Source of the DNA: Oscillospiraceae bacterium
GTDB taxonomy: Bacteria; Bacillota; Clostridia; Oscillospirales; Ruminococcaceae
NCBI GenBank assembly: GCA_017532085.1
Contig: JAFXJT010000048.1
Span: 1-61,790 of the forward strand
Reading direction: 5' to 3'
DNA: 61,790 nucleotides
Shown: piece after piece, positions 1 through 8,876 of the stretch
How positions within the stretch are numbered: position 1 is the stretch's first letter
How the letters are laid out: the number at the start of each line of letters is the position of its first letter
Notes under the pieces: model-generated
What the model was told of the DNA's origin: nothing
The model's database searches: none
What the model saw: the letters and a program-made list of their open reading frames with translations, nothing else
Position numbers and translations under genes: made by a program

Positions 1-2
1 AT

Positions 3-881
3 TACCCAACCAAAACCAAAGAAGAACAAATTGCACCCATGCAGCAGTTCATCGAATCCATCGGCGGTACATTCGATCCCGCTGCCATAAAAGAATGGAA
101 AAGTCCGCAGTTTTATTACTATGAAACCGATGAGGAGCATCTAAGAATCGAAAGAAGTGGTGGTGAAGTGAGTTATAACAACGGCAGCATCACCCAGTTA
201 TATAGCAAAGGTGAAGAAATACAGATATACCGTTTGGATCGGGGCGATACGATTGAAAATGCGACTGTGGATCTGAACGGCACTAGCTGGGCACTTTCCG
301 ATGCAAAGGCATATACAGATAAGTACATACAGGAAAAGGTGATGCCATATATCGGATATTCTGATGCAAAGGTCAAAACAATTGGCAGCTATAAGATGCA
401 AGATGGTACCACGCAGCTTGCACTGGAATATGACTATCTGGTCAATGGTTTGCCTGTGTACTCAGGGGCGGATGGACATAATCCATCGGAGTTCATTCTT
501 TCTCCGCAATTCAGCATTATTTTCACGGCACCGGAAACCGTTGTGCATATCCGTGCAATTAGGACTTTTCAATACAAAGAGCCGAAAAAACTGAAGGATT
601 CTTTTATCACATTGCCTTCTGCCTTGCGCTTGGTAGAACAGTATCTTGCATCCGAATATGTCTATTCTGTTTGTGATATTCAGATGCAGTACGCTGCGGT
701 TGGCAAAGAAAATGTAGCTCCCTATCAGTATCGCCCTTGCTGGTGTATTGTGTTGGCTGAAGAAGATGGGAAGCTTCAAGCGTATAATCAAACTACGGTT
801 TTTGTAGACATGCAAAACGGAAAAATCTGCACTTATGATATGATCAGCGGACGATTGGATGACTTCAAGCAATATGAATAG
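3..881 (+). CDS. Extracytoplasmic-type hypothetical protein, 5' partial
   Basis: The reading frame is open from base 3 without a stop, so the true start lies outside the window; the first internal ATG is at 39. About 290 residues are visible, rich in Tyr and acidic residues and without membrane segments in the visible part. I do not recognise the family. It ends 17 bases before the first of two ABC permease genes on the same strand, so it is probably the accessory extracytoplasmic or lipoprotein component of that exporter. That role is inferred from position only. A signal peptide or lipobox would be outside the window. Confidence 0.8.
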   Translation, partial: YPTKTKEEQIAPMQQFIESIGGTFDPAAIKEWKSPQFYYYETDEEHLRIERSGGEVSYNNGSITQLYSKGEEIQIYRLDRGDTIENATVDLNGTSWALSDAKAYTDKYIQEKVMPYIGYSDAKVKTIGSYKMQDGTTQLALEYDYLVNGLPVYSGADGHNPSEFILSPQFSIIFTAPETVVHIRAIRTFQYKEPKKLKDSFITLPSALRLVEQYLASEYVYSVCDIQMQYAAVGKENVAPYQYRPCWCIVLAEEDGKLQAYNQTTVFVDMQNGKICTYDMISGRLDDFKQYE

Positions 882-898
882 CAAAGAAGGTGAATGCG

Positions 899-1705
899 AT
901 GATCCGTATGATATCTACAGAATGTCGGAAGCTGTTTATGTCATCCACTTTCATTTTCGGCTGTCTGCTGATTTTTGCATTGAGTATGACCGCAGCGGTG
1001 TATAGTGATGACGACAGTGGAAAAGCATACACCGTTTTGGAAGCACTCACAGCGTTACCTGCATCCGTGCGGCAGAATGAGCTGTCGGCATTCGAGGTAA
1101 TGCTATCAGGCTTAAGTGGAGTCTATGGAGAATTATTCCTTCCCATTGCAGTTGGTATGGGGTTTGTCCCTTTGATTTGTACAGAGCGTCGAACCAACGC
1201 CGCACGCACGCAGCTGATCCGCACGACAAAGAATCAGTATGTGTTGGGAAAAATTATCAGCATCGTGCTGTGTGGCGGCTGCACGGTATTGTTCGGATTT
1301 CTGCTGTACTGCGGCTTTGTTTGGCTTACATTTCCGCATATTATGATAGAAGATGGCTTGATGCTGTATGGCACGCCGCTGCAGCATTTTTGTAAGGTAG
1401 CCTTGGGTAAATTTCTGATCGGCTGTGTGTCAGTCTTTCCAATCTTGCTCATGTGTACTATAAGCAAACAGCAATACATCATTCTATGTATGCCTGTCCT
1501 ATTTCAATTTTTGATGAAGTGCATTGGCTCTTATCTGATTTCGTATGAGGCGCTGCAGCATTATCGCTATTTTATGCCTGAGGGTGCTTCTTTGTTGCTG
1601 TTTCGATTCTCATGGATTGATTTACTGATCGTGTTCGTGATTCCGATCATATGCAGCGTTGTATTTTGGTTGCATCTGCGAAAGAAGGTGGATTGCGGTG
1701 AATGA
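899..1705 (+). CDS. ABC-2 type transporter permease subunit 1
   Basis: This is a 268-residue integral membrane protein with about six hydrophobic segments, the first starting near residue 17 just after a short basic N-terminus (TECRKLFMSS). The arrangement is typical of ABC-2 permeases such as those of bacteriocin-immunity or antimicrobial-peptide exporters. An in-frame GTG at 890 overlaps the Shine-Dalgarno AGAAGG (885-890), so ATG 899, eight bases downstream of it, is the better start. It overlaps the next permease gene by 8 bases, and the ATPase gene follows, giving a standard three-gene exporter. The substrate cannot be told from the sequence. Confidence 0.85.
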   Translation: MIRMISTECRKLFMSSTFIFGCLLIFALSMTAAVYSDDDSGKAYTVLEALTALPASVRQNELSAFEVMLSGLSGVYGELFLPIAVGMGFVPLICTERRTNAARTQLIRTTKNQYVLGKIISIVLCGGCTVLFGFLLYCGFVWLTFPHIMIEDGLMLYGTPLQHFCKVALGKFLIGCVSVFPILLMCTISKQQYIILCMPVLFQFLMKCIGSYLISYEALQHYRYFMPEGASLLLFRFSWIDLLIVFVIPIICSVVFWLHLRKKVDCGE

Positions 1706-2552
1706 ATTACGAAAGATCTGGCGTTGTGCCGCCAGCGAATATCTGCAATGGCTTACGGATTCTCGTATGATTCTGCTGACCACCTTACTTTTGTTTGATT
1801 ATCTGCTTGCAGTGGAACCGCTGATTACGCGTGCCAAAGAGATGCAAGAGCCGATCAGCTGGTTAGAGCCGTTTCTGGCGGTTGCAGGTTCGGGTACGGT
1901 CTTGCTGATTCTGCCGATCACATTCTTTATCCTCATCAGCGATTATCCACGCAATCATGGAAATGCCATTTTCTATATCTGCAGAATTGGCAGACAAAGA
2001 TGGATGCTCGCGCAGCTGCTGGCACTTTTCTTGATGATCCTCACCTATCTGTTGATCGTGGCATTCGGTGCAATCCTACCCGCATTGCCGTACTGCCGGT
2101 TCGATTTTCAATGGAGCAAGGTGGTAACGGATTATGCGATTCATTTTCCCGAACAGGCGGCTTCCTATGAATTGCTGCCGGAGAATCTGTATTATCAGTT
2201 GAAAGATACTGCAGTGGGCTTGTTCTATACCTATACGCTGTTGGTATGTTATTTGTTTTTACTGGGAACGCTGCAGATCTGTGGTACGGTGTTGGGACAT
2301 CGCAAAGTAGCCAATATCATGGCAGGATTCCTGATTGCAGGCGGTGCGGCAATTGCTACGATCCATTCCCGTTGGATGTGGCTGTTTCCGATGGCTCATT
2401 CCATAACATGGCTGCATTTTACCAAATATCTTCGTAAGCCTGTCATGCCTATGTGGGGTTCTTATCTGTATTTGGCAGGCGGCAGCATCATACTTTGCAT
2501 CATAGCCTTAACAAAAGTACGACTCTTTTCATTTGATATGCAGGAGGATTGA
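1698..2552 (+). CDS. ABC-2 type transporter permease subunit 2
   Basis: This 284-residue polytopic membrane protein opens with NELRKIWRCAASEYLQWL and then six or so hydrophobic segments, paralogous in layout to the preceding permease. A longer frame starts at 1659, but GTG 1698 has AAAGAAGG (1681-1688) nine bases upstream, the same arrangement as the previous gene, so I chose GTG. It overlaps the upstream permease by 8 bases and is followed 3 bases later by the ATPase gene, implying translational coupling. It probably forms a heterodimeric channel with the first permease. Confidence 0.85.
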   Translation: MNELRKIWRCAASEYLQWLTDSRMILLTTLLLFDYLLAVEPLITRAKEMQEPISWLEPFLAVAGSGTVLLILPITFFILISDYPRNHGNAIFYICRIGRQRWMLAQLLALFLMILTYLLIVAFGAILPALPYCRFDFQWSKVVTDYAIHFPEQAASYELLPENLYYQLKDTAVGLFYTYTLLVCYLFLLGTLQICGTVLGHRKVANIMAGFLIAGGAAIATIHSRWMWLFPMAHSITWLHFTKYLRKPVMPMWGSYLYLAGGSIILCIIALTKVRLFSFDMQED

Positions 2553-2555
2553 TCA

Positions 2556-3188
2556 ATGATCAAAATACAAGGATTATCTCTGACCATTAAAAAAACAGAG
2601 ATCTTGAAAAACATCACGATCTCCTTTGAAAAAGGCAAGATTCACGGCTTGATTGGAAGAAACGGCAGCGGAAAGACTATGCTGATGAAGTGCATCTGCG
2701 GATTTGTACGTCCCACAAGCGGTGTGGTGCATGTAGCGGGCAAACAGATCGGCAAGGATTGTGATTTTCCTGAAAACATCGGAATTATCATCGAAACACC
2801 TGGTTTTATCCCATATTATTCGGGTTACAAGAATCTGAAGCTGCTAGCGGATCTGAATCACAAAGCAAATGGTGAAAAAATCAAGGAGACGATGCGTCAA
2901 GTGGGACTGGATCCCGCACTGAAACGTCATGTGCGGAAGTATTCTTTAGGTATGCGCCAGCGTCTGGGACTTGCGCAGGCAATTATGGAAGATCCCGATT
3001 TGTTAATTCTGGATGAACCGATGAATGGTCTTGATAAAGAAGGCGTTGCGGATATGCGAAAATATCTACTGCATCTCAGAGAACAAGGCAAAACCATTTT
3101 GCTTGCATCTCACAGTGCAGAGGATATTGCTGTGCTTTGTGATACCGTTTGTGAAATTGACAAGGGAGTCTTGACAGCGTGTCAATGA
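2556..3188 (+). CDS. ABC transporter ATP-binding protein
   Basis: This 210-residue nucleotide-binding subunit has a Walker A motif (GRNGSGKT, about residues 34-41), the ABC signature YSLGMRQRLGLAQA (about 130-143) and Walker B with catalytic Glu (LLILDEP, about 150-156), followed by a D-loop (NGLD) and a switch His (ASH). The length fits the short ATPases of ABC-2 peptide exporters. AGGAGG lies 8-9 bases before the ATG. It is the last gene of the operon and a strong terminator follows at 3206. It powers the two permeases just upstream. Confidence 0.93.
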   Translation: MIKIQGLSLTIKKTEILKNITISFEKGKIHGLIGRNGSGKTMLMKCICGFVRPTSGVVHVAGKQIGKDCDFPENIGIIIETPGFIPYYSGYKNLKLLADLNHKANGEKIKETMRQVGLDPALKRHVRKYSLGMRQRLGLAQAIMEDPDLLILDEPMNGLDKEGVADMRKYLLHLREQGKTILLASHSAEDIAVLCDTVCEIDKGVLTACQ

Positions 3189-3205
3189 TTCTTCCACAAA
3201 GAAAA

Positions 3206-3239
3206 GGTCTCGGCAGTTGATAGCTGTCGAGACCTTTTT
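3206..3239 (+). terminator. Rho-independent terminator of the ABC exporter operon
   Basis: GGTCTCG (3206-3212) pairs with CGAGACC (3228-3234), with an inner GCAG/CTGT extension, and is followed by TTTTT. It lies 18 bases after the ATPase stop. Confidence 0.85.
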
Positions 3240-3300
3240 GTAGTCGGTCGGAGATTGGGGCATGCTCTTGGTTGTGCCATCAGTTACTCTTTCGTGCATG

Positions 3301-3400
3301 AAAAAAGCACACGTTTGCTTTGCAACTGTGCAGTTTACCTACGGTAAACGTGCACCTCTTTCGTAAGAAAAACGGTTCAGAGAGAGTTCTCTGAACCGTT
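3301..3400 (-). terminator. Tandem terminators for the leftward glycosidase operon
   Basis: Two hairpins lie downstream of the minus-strand gene that ends at 3512. The first read on that strand has 13-base arms AACGGTTCAGAGA (3371-3383) and TCTCTGAACCGTT (3388-3400) followed by TTTTCTT. The second pairs 3307-3311 with 3327-3331 (GCACA/TGTGC, inner TTGC/GCAA) and is followed by six T residues. A smaller hairpin, GTTTACC/GGTAAAC (3332-3348), lies between them. The 3240-3511 gap contains no gene that I can support. Confidence 0.7.
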
Positions 3401-3511
3401 TCATTTCTCATAGAGAGTGATCCTTATACAACTATGTAAATGAAATAGAAACCCTTTGTTACACAGAAGCAGTGCACCTCAAATGGCGTTATCTTTCCTC
3501 AGTCAGGATAT

Positions 3512-4609
3512 TCAATTGACAATGAATGCACAAGGGAGTTTCCAAGAGGATTGGCTGTAATAGAAGGTCACACTATTCTGCAGATAAGCGCCGTCGTAGT
3601 ACATACAAGTAGAGCTGCCGCCATCCAGATTGGCAGCATTCACAGCATCATAGTGAGTCATGATTTCGATCAGATCGGCGGCAGAAGCACCGGCATGACC
3701 ATTGGAGCCGCGTCCATCCGTTACCAGAATGAGCAGAGCGCCGTCGGCTCGCTGACCGATTGCAGTACGAGGATTCAGTCCGCTGCCCGAACCGGTAATT
3801 TCACGGGGCACACCATTGATGACGAGATGTACAAAATGATTGTTATCGACGGTTGCTTCTTCCTGGAAGCAAACTGCATCACGGATTTTCTTTTCCTTGA
3901 TCATGGTTTCACATTCAGCAGCACTGATGCCTTTGAGATCGATGATCTGAAGAATGTTGTTCTCCGTCAGTCCGATCAAAACCAGACCGGGATACTCAGC
4001 AGGACGATTCCGCATAATCTGACCGTTTGAGACAACAACACCATAGGGTCTTCCGCCGGTATTGTTGGTAGAATCATACAATCCGCCGTTGATTCCGCCG
4101 ATGGCATTGTTTTCGGTAATAATCTGTTCCAATGTTTTGCCGTTTGCAGGCCATTGATCATTTCCGCTGCTGATTGTAGCAAGACTGACTCTGGCAGGAT
4201 TTTTAACGATCATCATGGTTGCCTTGTATGTCATGCCCGGTATTTCGATGATCTCAATTTCCTCAGATTGCTGTTGGTTCTCATTGGGATTTTGTTGAGA
4301 ATTGTTTTGATTTGGAACAGCAATCATCCCTTCGTTTACCGTAGTATCCTGTAAAGTCTGCATGGAATTGAGTCGTACTACTTCTTCGATTTCTTCATCA
4401 GAAAGACAAAGGGAAGCCAGAAATTTCATTTGTCCTGTTTCCAGCACAGTCGTGATGAATGTATTCCTGGAAGCTTCGGAAGCAGAGCATATAATCTGCA
4501 GCATGAGATAAACAGTAAGCAGCAGAACCACGAGAAAAGTCCCAATAAAAGCGAAGATTTTTCCTGTATAGCCCAAGAATGTCGGCATACGCTTGATTTG
4601 TTTGCTCAT
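3512..4609 (-). CDS. Membrane-anchored phosphodiester glycosidase (NAGPA-domain) protein
   Basis: This protein of about 365 residues has one N-terminal membrane segment (about residues 15-38), a Gln/Asn-rich linker, and a C-terminal phosphodiester glycosidase (NAGPA, formerly DUF2233) domain. Family hallmarks are the GGINGGLYD region, the RTAIGQ strand, LILVTDGRG and the NLDGGSSTCM motif near the C-terminus. The family cleaves sugar phosphodiesters and often acts on exopolysaccharide or wall polymers outside the cell. A start at 4636 would overlap the upstream gene; ATG 4609 has AAGGCGG eight bases upstream and is preferred. It is the second gene of a two-gene operon driven from the promoter at 6196-6224. 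Confidence 0.85.
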   Translation of the reverse strand: MSKQIKRMPTFLGYTGKIFAFIGTFLVVLLLTVYLMLQIICSASEASRNTFITTVLETGQMKFLASLCLSDEEIEEVVRLNSMQTLQDTTVNEGMIAVPNQNNSQQNPNENQQQSEEIEIIEIPGMTYKATMMIVKNPARVSLATISSGNDQWPANGKTLEQIITENNAIGGINGGLYDSTNNTGGRPYGVVVSNGQIMRNRPAEYPGLVLIGLTENNILQIIDLKGISAAECETMIKEKKIRDAVCFQEEATVDNNHFVHLVINGVPREITGSGSGLNPRTAIGQRADGALLILVTDGRGSNGHAGASAADLIEIMTHYDAVNAANLDGGSSTCMYYDGAYLQNSVTFYYSQSSWKLPCAFIVN

Positions 4610-4622
4610 ATCACACACCGCC

Positions 4623-6152
4623 TTACACAATTTCACGCATCACGGCAATAGCCCAATGGGGATCATCGATGCCGTTATCGGGAGTATCATCCAGGAATAC
4701 AAAATAGATTGTACTGTTGAATACATCGGTGCGTTTTCCGGCACTGGTGCTGTAAGAGAGCAGAGACATATTCTTTTCAAAGTAGATATCACAAGAGAAG
4801 CAATGTTCACCGTAGCTGGTGATATTGGAAATTTTCTGATTGGTAAAGCTGTCTATGATATGCTTGCTGGTAAAGCCGATATCCACACCGGTAGCCCATT
4901 GTTCCGCATAGTGTGCATAGTCAGAGCCTTGTATCAGGTATTGATTGATGACATATAAGCCATGTTTTTCACCGTTGAGGTCATCAGTCATAAACTTGCT
5001 CCAGCAGAGAGCAGCAGCCATGGCATCGAATTGATCGGGAATGGTATCCAACGGTGTACCAAAGCGATTCAGTTCATTGGTTTTCAAAGGCACTCGTTCC
5101 AGAATACCGTTGTCATCCGAGATTTCCACAATAGCGCCGGCAGTCAGCAACGCAAATTCATAGGTTGTATAAGCAGGCATGGTAAGATTTGCCTGCTTGA
5201 GCAGCTGCTGGGCTTCAGGATGCTGTGTTTCTTTTTTGACAGCAAAGGTATCTGCATCGACACCTGCAATTGTGACCTTTTGACTTTGCAAAACGGTAAT
5301 GGAAAATTGGTGGATCGCATCTGCATATTGTTCGGAATAGGTACATTGATTTCCGACGGCATCCTGCAAAACAACATCGGGATTGGTCATCTCCATAACG
5401 GAAACGATGCCATTTTCCGCAGTTTTCCGAGTGCCGTTCACCATTACGGTAATACCATCCGGCACTGCAATGCGATAATCATAGAGTGCAGGCATGACAT
5501 TGTTTTTGTCGGTGATATAGGCGATTTCTTTTCCGTTTTTGCTGTAAGTAATGGTCGGCTTGGTGAGAAGTCCTCGGATTTGATAGGCAGGAATGTCAGA
5601 GGCAGGATCACGTTCTTCCTCTGAGGGCGCAATACCATTGATCAGCACCTGTACATTTTCGGGGCAAAATAGTGTGAATTGATACACGGTATTGCTCATT
5701 GCCGGAACGAATTGCTCCACAGACCAATCTGCCATGCTGAAGAAAAACAGATGCGTGCGATTGTTTTTGCCTTGAATGGTCAGATCGCCCACATGATCCT
5801 GATCGGAGAATACCGCATAGGTTTTTGTCAATTCGCTGCTTTCGCCTGCTTGATACGTATAGGATAAATTGCCAAGCTTTATTTTGTTGCAATAAGCATC
5901 GATATAGGCATTGGCATCAAGTTCTTCATATCGATTGGAACAATAGGCGGCAAGATTCAGTTTTTGAGTGAGCGCACCTTGGTTTGCATCTGTCCGGAGG
6001 GTTTCCAGATGGCTCTGGACAATGCGTTCGGGCTGTGCGTTATCATATTGCCGAATGATACAGAAGACATAAATCAAAAAGGCAATGGCCAGTACAATAC
6101 AAACAGCGAGAAACACAAAATATGCCCTCAGAAATCTGCTGTTTTTCTTCAT
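4623..6152 (-). CDS. Membrane-anchored extracytoplasmic protein of unknown function
   Basis: This 509-residue protein starts with KKNSRFLRAYF and one strong membrane segment (about residues 9-31). The rest is a long soluble portion, probably outside the cell, containing repeated beta-rich units such as VQVLINGI and ITVMVNGT, which suggest tandem small beta domains, and an NTF2-like opening (RIVQSHLETLRT). I do not recognise a named family. The frame extends upstream to 6302, but AAGGAA upstream of ATG 6152 and the promoter at 6196-6224 fix the start. It is cotranscribed with the NAGPA-domain glycosidase, so a joint cell-envelope role is likely but inferred. Confidence 0.8.
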   Translation of the reverse strand: MKKNSRFLRAYFVFLAVCIVLAIAFLIYVFCIIRQYDNAQPERIVQSHLETLRTDANQGALTQKLNLAAYCSNRYEELDANAYIDAYCNKIKLGNLSYTYQAGESSELTKTYAVFSDQDHVGDLTIQGKNNRTHLFFFSMADWSVEQFVPAMSNTVYQFTLFCPENVQVLINGIAPSEEERDPASDIPAYQIRGLLTKPTITYSKNGKEIAYITDKNNVMPALYDYRIAVPDGITVMVNGTRKTAENGIVSVMEMTNPDVVLQDAVGNQCTYSEQYADAIHQFSITVLQSQKVTIAGVDADTFAVKKETQHPEAQQLLKQANLTMPAYTTYEFALLTAGAIVEISDDNGILERVPLKTNELNRFGTPLDTIPDQFDAMAAALCWSKFMTDDLNGEKHGLYVINQYLIQGSDYAHYAEQWATGVDIGFTSKHIIDSFTNQKISNITSYGEHCFSCDIYFEKNMSLLSYSTSAGKRTDVFNSTIYFVFLDDTPDNGIDDPHWAIAVMREIV

Positions 6153-6195
6153 AGTGTAGTTCCTTATTTCCTTTCCGCTGATTTTCGCGACAATT

Positions 6196-6224
6196 ATTAT
6201 ATCATATATGCAATATAATGTCAA
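6196..6224 (-). promoter_or_regulatory. Consensus sigma-A promoter for the 4623-6152 gene
   Basis: On the minus strand TTGACA (6219-6224) is separated by exactly 17 bases from TATAAT (6196-6201). Both hexamers are perfect consensus. The start codon lies about 45 bases downstream. Confidence 0.85.
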
Positions 6225-6318
6225 CAAAATTTGACACAAAGCGGTGAAAATCGGAACAATCACAAAGGAATCGTGTGCATGGAAACGGTTTCTTATGCGC
6301 AATGCAATTTGTATCCTG

Positions 6319-7590
6319 TTATTCCGGAACAGTTATGGTGTCATCAAGAATCTGACATTTTGCGATATGGTATGCACCATATATCGTTGGGTGTTCGGAG
6401 GATATCGTTTCATCTGTGAACTTGATGACAACCGTATCTCCGACCGCAAAATTCTTGCATTCCAGGTAGCGCCGTATACGGATATCCTCGGTCATAATCG
6501 TAAAGAGCATTCCATTGGATTTGTCGGTGCACAGAATCGTATCGTCAAGCAGCAAAGAATCCGCATCGATTTTTGCAATTGTTCCGGCAAGCGAAAACTC
6601 ATAGGGTTCCGATTGCGTGGTCTCTGCGTGTTCTGCTGCATAGCGGAAGATCGCATCGGCAGCTTGTTCACCGATGTAGTAGACCGTGCTGTATCGGAGA
6701 AGATTGGTCTGTAAATAACCATCTTTTGTGATTGAGAATCCCTTTTTGTAAATGCCCAGAGCCTCTGAGGTTGCAGTGAAACTCAGATACGATCTGTTGC
6801 TGAAAGACCACAGATCGTTGCTTTCCAGAAGCACTGCATCACGACATTCAGAAAGAATCTGCCAGATCGCTGCATCCTCTTCCAAATAATAATGTTCGAT
6901 CTCTTCATAGTTTTGGTATTGCGTGAAGCGATGAAATCTCAGTGTTTGCGGCAGTTTGTACATATCCATCATTTCACCGAATGTGGAGGGCAGATTGCTG
7001 TTGTCCGCAAAATATACATAGAATTCGCCGTCCATTTCTACAGCAATCAGTTTTTCTGCGGAGATTCCCTGAATGGCTCGGACAGAGAAGGTTTCGTTGT
7101 ATTTCGTATTGGTATAGGAATCGATTGCTTCGCCACTGCAGGTTCCGATGATGTCACCGAGCAGTGCATTGCTGATTGCTCGTGCACTTGAATAGTATTG
7201 GTTCTGAAACATAACGGATGCAAATTTTTCATAGGGCAGCTTGTATTCCCATTTCCAAATCATTGCAGTGAGTTCGGTGGAATAGGTCATTGACTTGTAA
7301 TGGCGAGGAATGCCTCCGATGGAAGTGGAAACGGTGTTGACCGTTTCATTGGGAATGGAAGAATGTACGGAAGAATTGTCGGATGGCGCTTGTGGAAATG
7401 CGTTCTTGAGCCTTGGCAGGAGAATAACGCCCGCAATGGTAATCACGACCAGACAGGCAGCGATTGCGCTCCATTTTTTGAAGGTAAGATGCGATGCCGG
7501 TTGGGAAGTCTTAGTATATGCAAACGCTTCTGCAATATAGTTTGAATTGATATGCTGCAGCGTTTCGGAAATCTGTTCTCTTTTCATCAT
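6319..7590 (-). CDS. Probable membrane anti-sigma factor partner of the ECF sigma factor
   Basis: This protein has about 423 residues. Residues 1-36 are cytoplasmic and helical, residues 37-60 form a single membrane segment (KKWSAIAACLVVITIAGVIL), and about 360 residues lie outside. The last 90 or so (GTIAKIDADSLLLDD onward) resemble the small beta domain called DUF3221. Position is the main evidence for anti-sigma function: its start overlaps the sigma gene stop by 4 bases (ATGA), the usual coupling of ECF sigma and anti-sigma genes. No zinc-binding ZAS motif is visible in the short cytoplasmic part. The external domain would be the sensor, and its ligand is unknown. Confidence 0.75.
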   Translation of the reverse strand: MMKREQISETLQHINSNYIAEAFAYTKTSQPASHLTFKKWSAIAACLVVITIAGVILLPRLKNAFPQAPSDNSSVHSSIPNETVNTVSTSIGGIPRHYKSMTYSTELTAMIWKWEYKLPYEKFASVMFQNQYYSSARAISNALLGDIIGTCSGEAIDSYTNTKYNETFSVRAIQGISAEKLIAVEMDGEFYVYFADNSNLPSTFGEMMDMYKLPQTLRFHRFTQYQNYEEIEHYYLEEDAAIWQILSECRDAVLLESNDLWSFSNRSYLSFTATSEALGIYKKGFSITKDGYLQTNLLRYSTVYYIGEQAADAIFRYAAEHAETTQSEPYEFSLAGTIAKIDADSLLLDDTILCTDKSNGMLFTIMTEDIRIRRYLECKNFAVGDTVVIKFTDETISSEHPTIYGAYHIAKCQILDDTITVPE

Positions 7591-8141
7591 AGCCCTCCTG
7601 TTTGCATTAGAAATGCTCTAAGCTTTTTTCGGATACGATTTAGTCTGACAGAAATCGTATGCTTACTTGTGTGAAAGCGCATCGCAAGATCATCCAAGGA
7701 ATCCGCATACCAATAGCGGCGGATAAACAGGATACGTTTTTCTTGTTCCAAAGTTGCAAGAAATTGATCAATCCTTCTTGCAGTCTCAAGAGCATCAAAG
7801 GAGTGTTCAACGGATTCCGAGGCAGGGATACAATGCTCCAGCTCATCCAGCGCAAGATCATAACTGCTGTTGCGTTTTGCAGCAGTATTTGCGTGATATT
7901 TTTTTACCGCAAGATTTCGAACAATCCGACAAACATAGCTGTGCAGCGGATTTGGTGTCTGAGGCGGAATTGTATTCCACACAGCGAAAAATGCATCATT
8001 GACACATTCCTCCGCATCCTGTTGATTGTGCAGGATATTCTTGGCAATATTCATGCACATGGGTCCATAGTGCTCTGAGAGTGCCGCAACAGCTTGCTCG
8101 GAGCGTGCAAAGAATAATGCAATGATATTGCGATCATCCAA
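7587..8141 (-). CDS. ECF-type RNA polymerase sigma factor
   Basis: This 184-residue protein has region 2 (CMNIAKNILHNQQDAEECVNDAFFAVW, about residues 30-56, including the conserved DAEECVND helix) and region 4 (LDDLAMRFHTSKHTISVRLNRIRKKL, about 150-175, a helix-turn-helix). Size and layout fit ECF sigma factors. It starts with TTG; GGTGA lies six bases upstream and no in-frame ATG fits better. It is cotranscribed with the membrane anti-sigma protein. The targets are unknown; see the shared upstream motif reported with the GH43 gene. Confidence 0.9.
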   Translation of the reverse strand: MDDRNIIALFFARSEQAVAALSEHYGPMCMNIAKNILHNQQDAEECVNDAFFAVWNTIPPQTPNPLHSYVCRIVRNLAVKKYHANTAAKRNSSYDLALDELEHCIPASESVEHSFDALETARRIDQFLATLEQEKRILFIRRYWYADSLDDLAMRFHTSKHTISVRLNRIRKKLRAFLMQTGGL

Positions 8142-8351
8142 AAGAAATCACCGTCCTTTTTGTCTCTATAAGATAACTACGGTTTTGACATAAAATATCT
8201 CAAGCATTATGAAAATTATATCACAAAGATTTGCCAAAGGAAAGAGTCAGTGGGATATTTCACGGTTTGGAGAGCAGAATATGAAAAAGGTTTCTGTTTT
8301 GATCCCTATCAAAGCAGCAGCCTATTTGCTTAGATAGAAAGGAAGAGTAGC

Positions 8352-8786
8352 ATGATTGAGCAAGATACAATTCGCCTGCTGCGGGAATGTGATGCAGGTA
8401 TCAAAATGGGGATTTCCTCTATTGAAGATTCAGTTGCGCTTGTCAAAGATATCAAACTGGAGGAAATTTTGAAAAAGAGTCTGCAAGTGCATGAAAATCT
8501 CAAACATGATATGCAGGGCCTGTTGGCAGATTATCATGATGAGGGCAAAGAACCGGCAGCCATGGCTAAGGGTATGGAATGGTTCAAGACCAATGTGACG
8601 CTGGCAGTCAATCCCTCGGATGGCGCAGTGGCGGATTTTATTGTCGATGGCTGTAATATGGGCGTTAAATCATTGGCACGCTATCTGAATCAATATCCGG
8701 CAGCGGATGAAAAGTCGAAAGACATCTCAAAAGCATTGATTCGGGAAGAGGAGCAGCTTAGTGTCGCAATGCGTGCTTTCCTGTAA
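8352..8786 (+). CDS. Ferritin-like four-helix protein (DUF2383-type)
   Basis: This 144-residue soluble protein is predicted to be all helical, with Glu/His spacing such as EEILKKSLQVHENLKHDM that resembles the DUF2383/PA2169-type four-helix bundles of the ferritin-like superfamily. A good ribosome site (GGAAGAG) precedes the ATG. It is monocistronic, followed by a strong terminator, and divergent from the ECF sigma operon. A stress or metal-storage role is possible by family analogy only. Confidence 0.75.
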   Translation: MIEQDTIRLLRECDAGIKMGISSIEDSVALVKDIKLEEILKKSLQVHENLKHDMQGLLADYHDEGKEPAAMAKGMEWFKTNVTLAVNPSDGAVADFIVDGCNMGVKSLARYLNQYPAADEKSKDISKALIREEEQLSVAMRAFL

Positions 8787-8821
8787 CCGTAAGTGTGCAC
8801 AGTCTTTTCTGTAAGTTAAAA

Positions 8822-8852
8822 AGTCCCCCGAAGAACAATACTTCGGGGGACT
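8822..8852. terminator. Bidirectional terminator
   Basis: AGTCCCCCGAAG (8822-8833) pairs with CTTCGGGGGACT (8841-8852) around a seven-base loop. It lies between two convergent genes and can stop both. Confidence 0.8.
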
Positions 8853-8876
8853 ATGTTTGATATGGAGCAGCGTATA

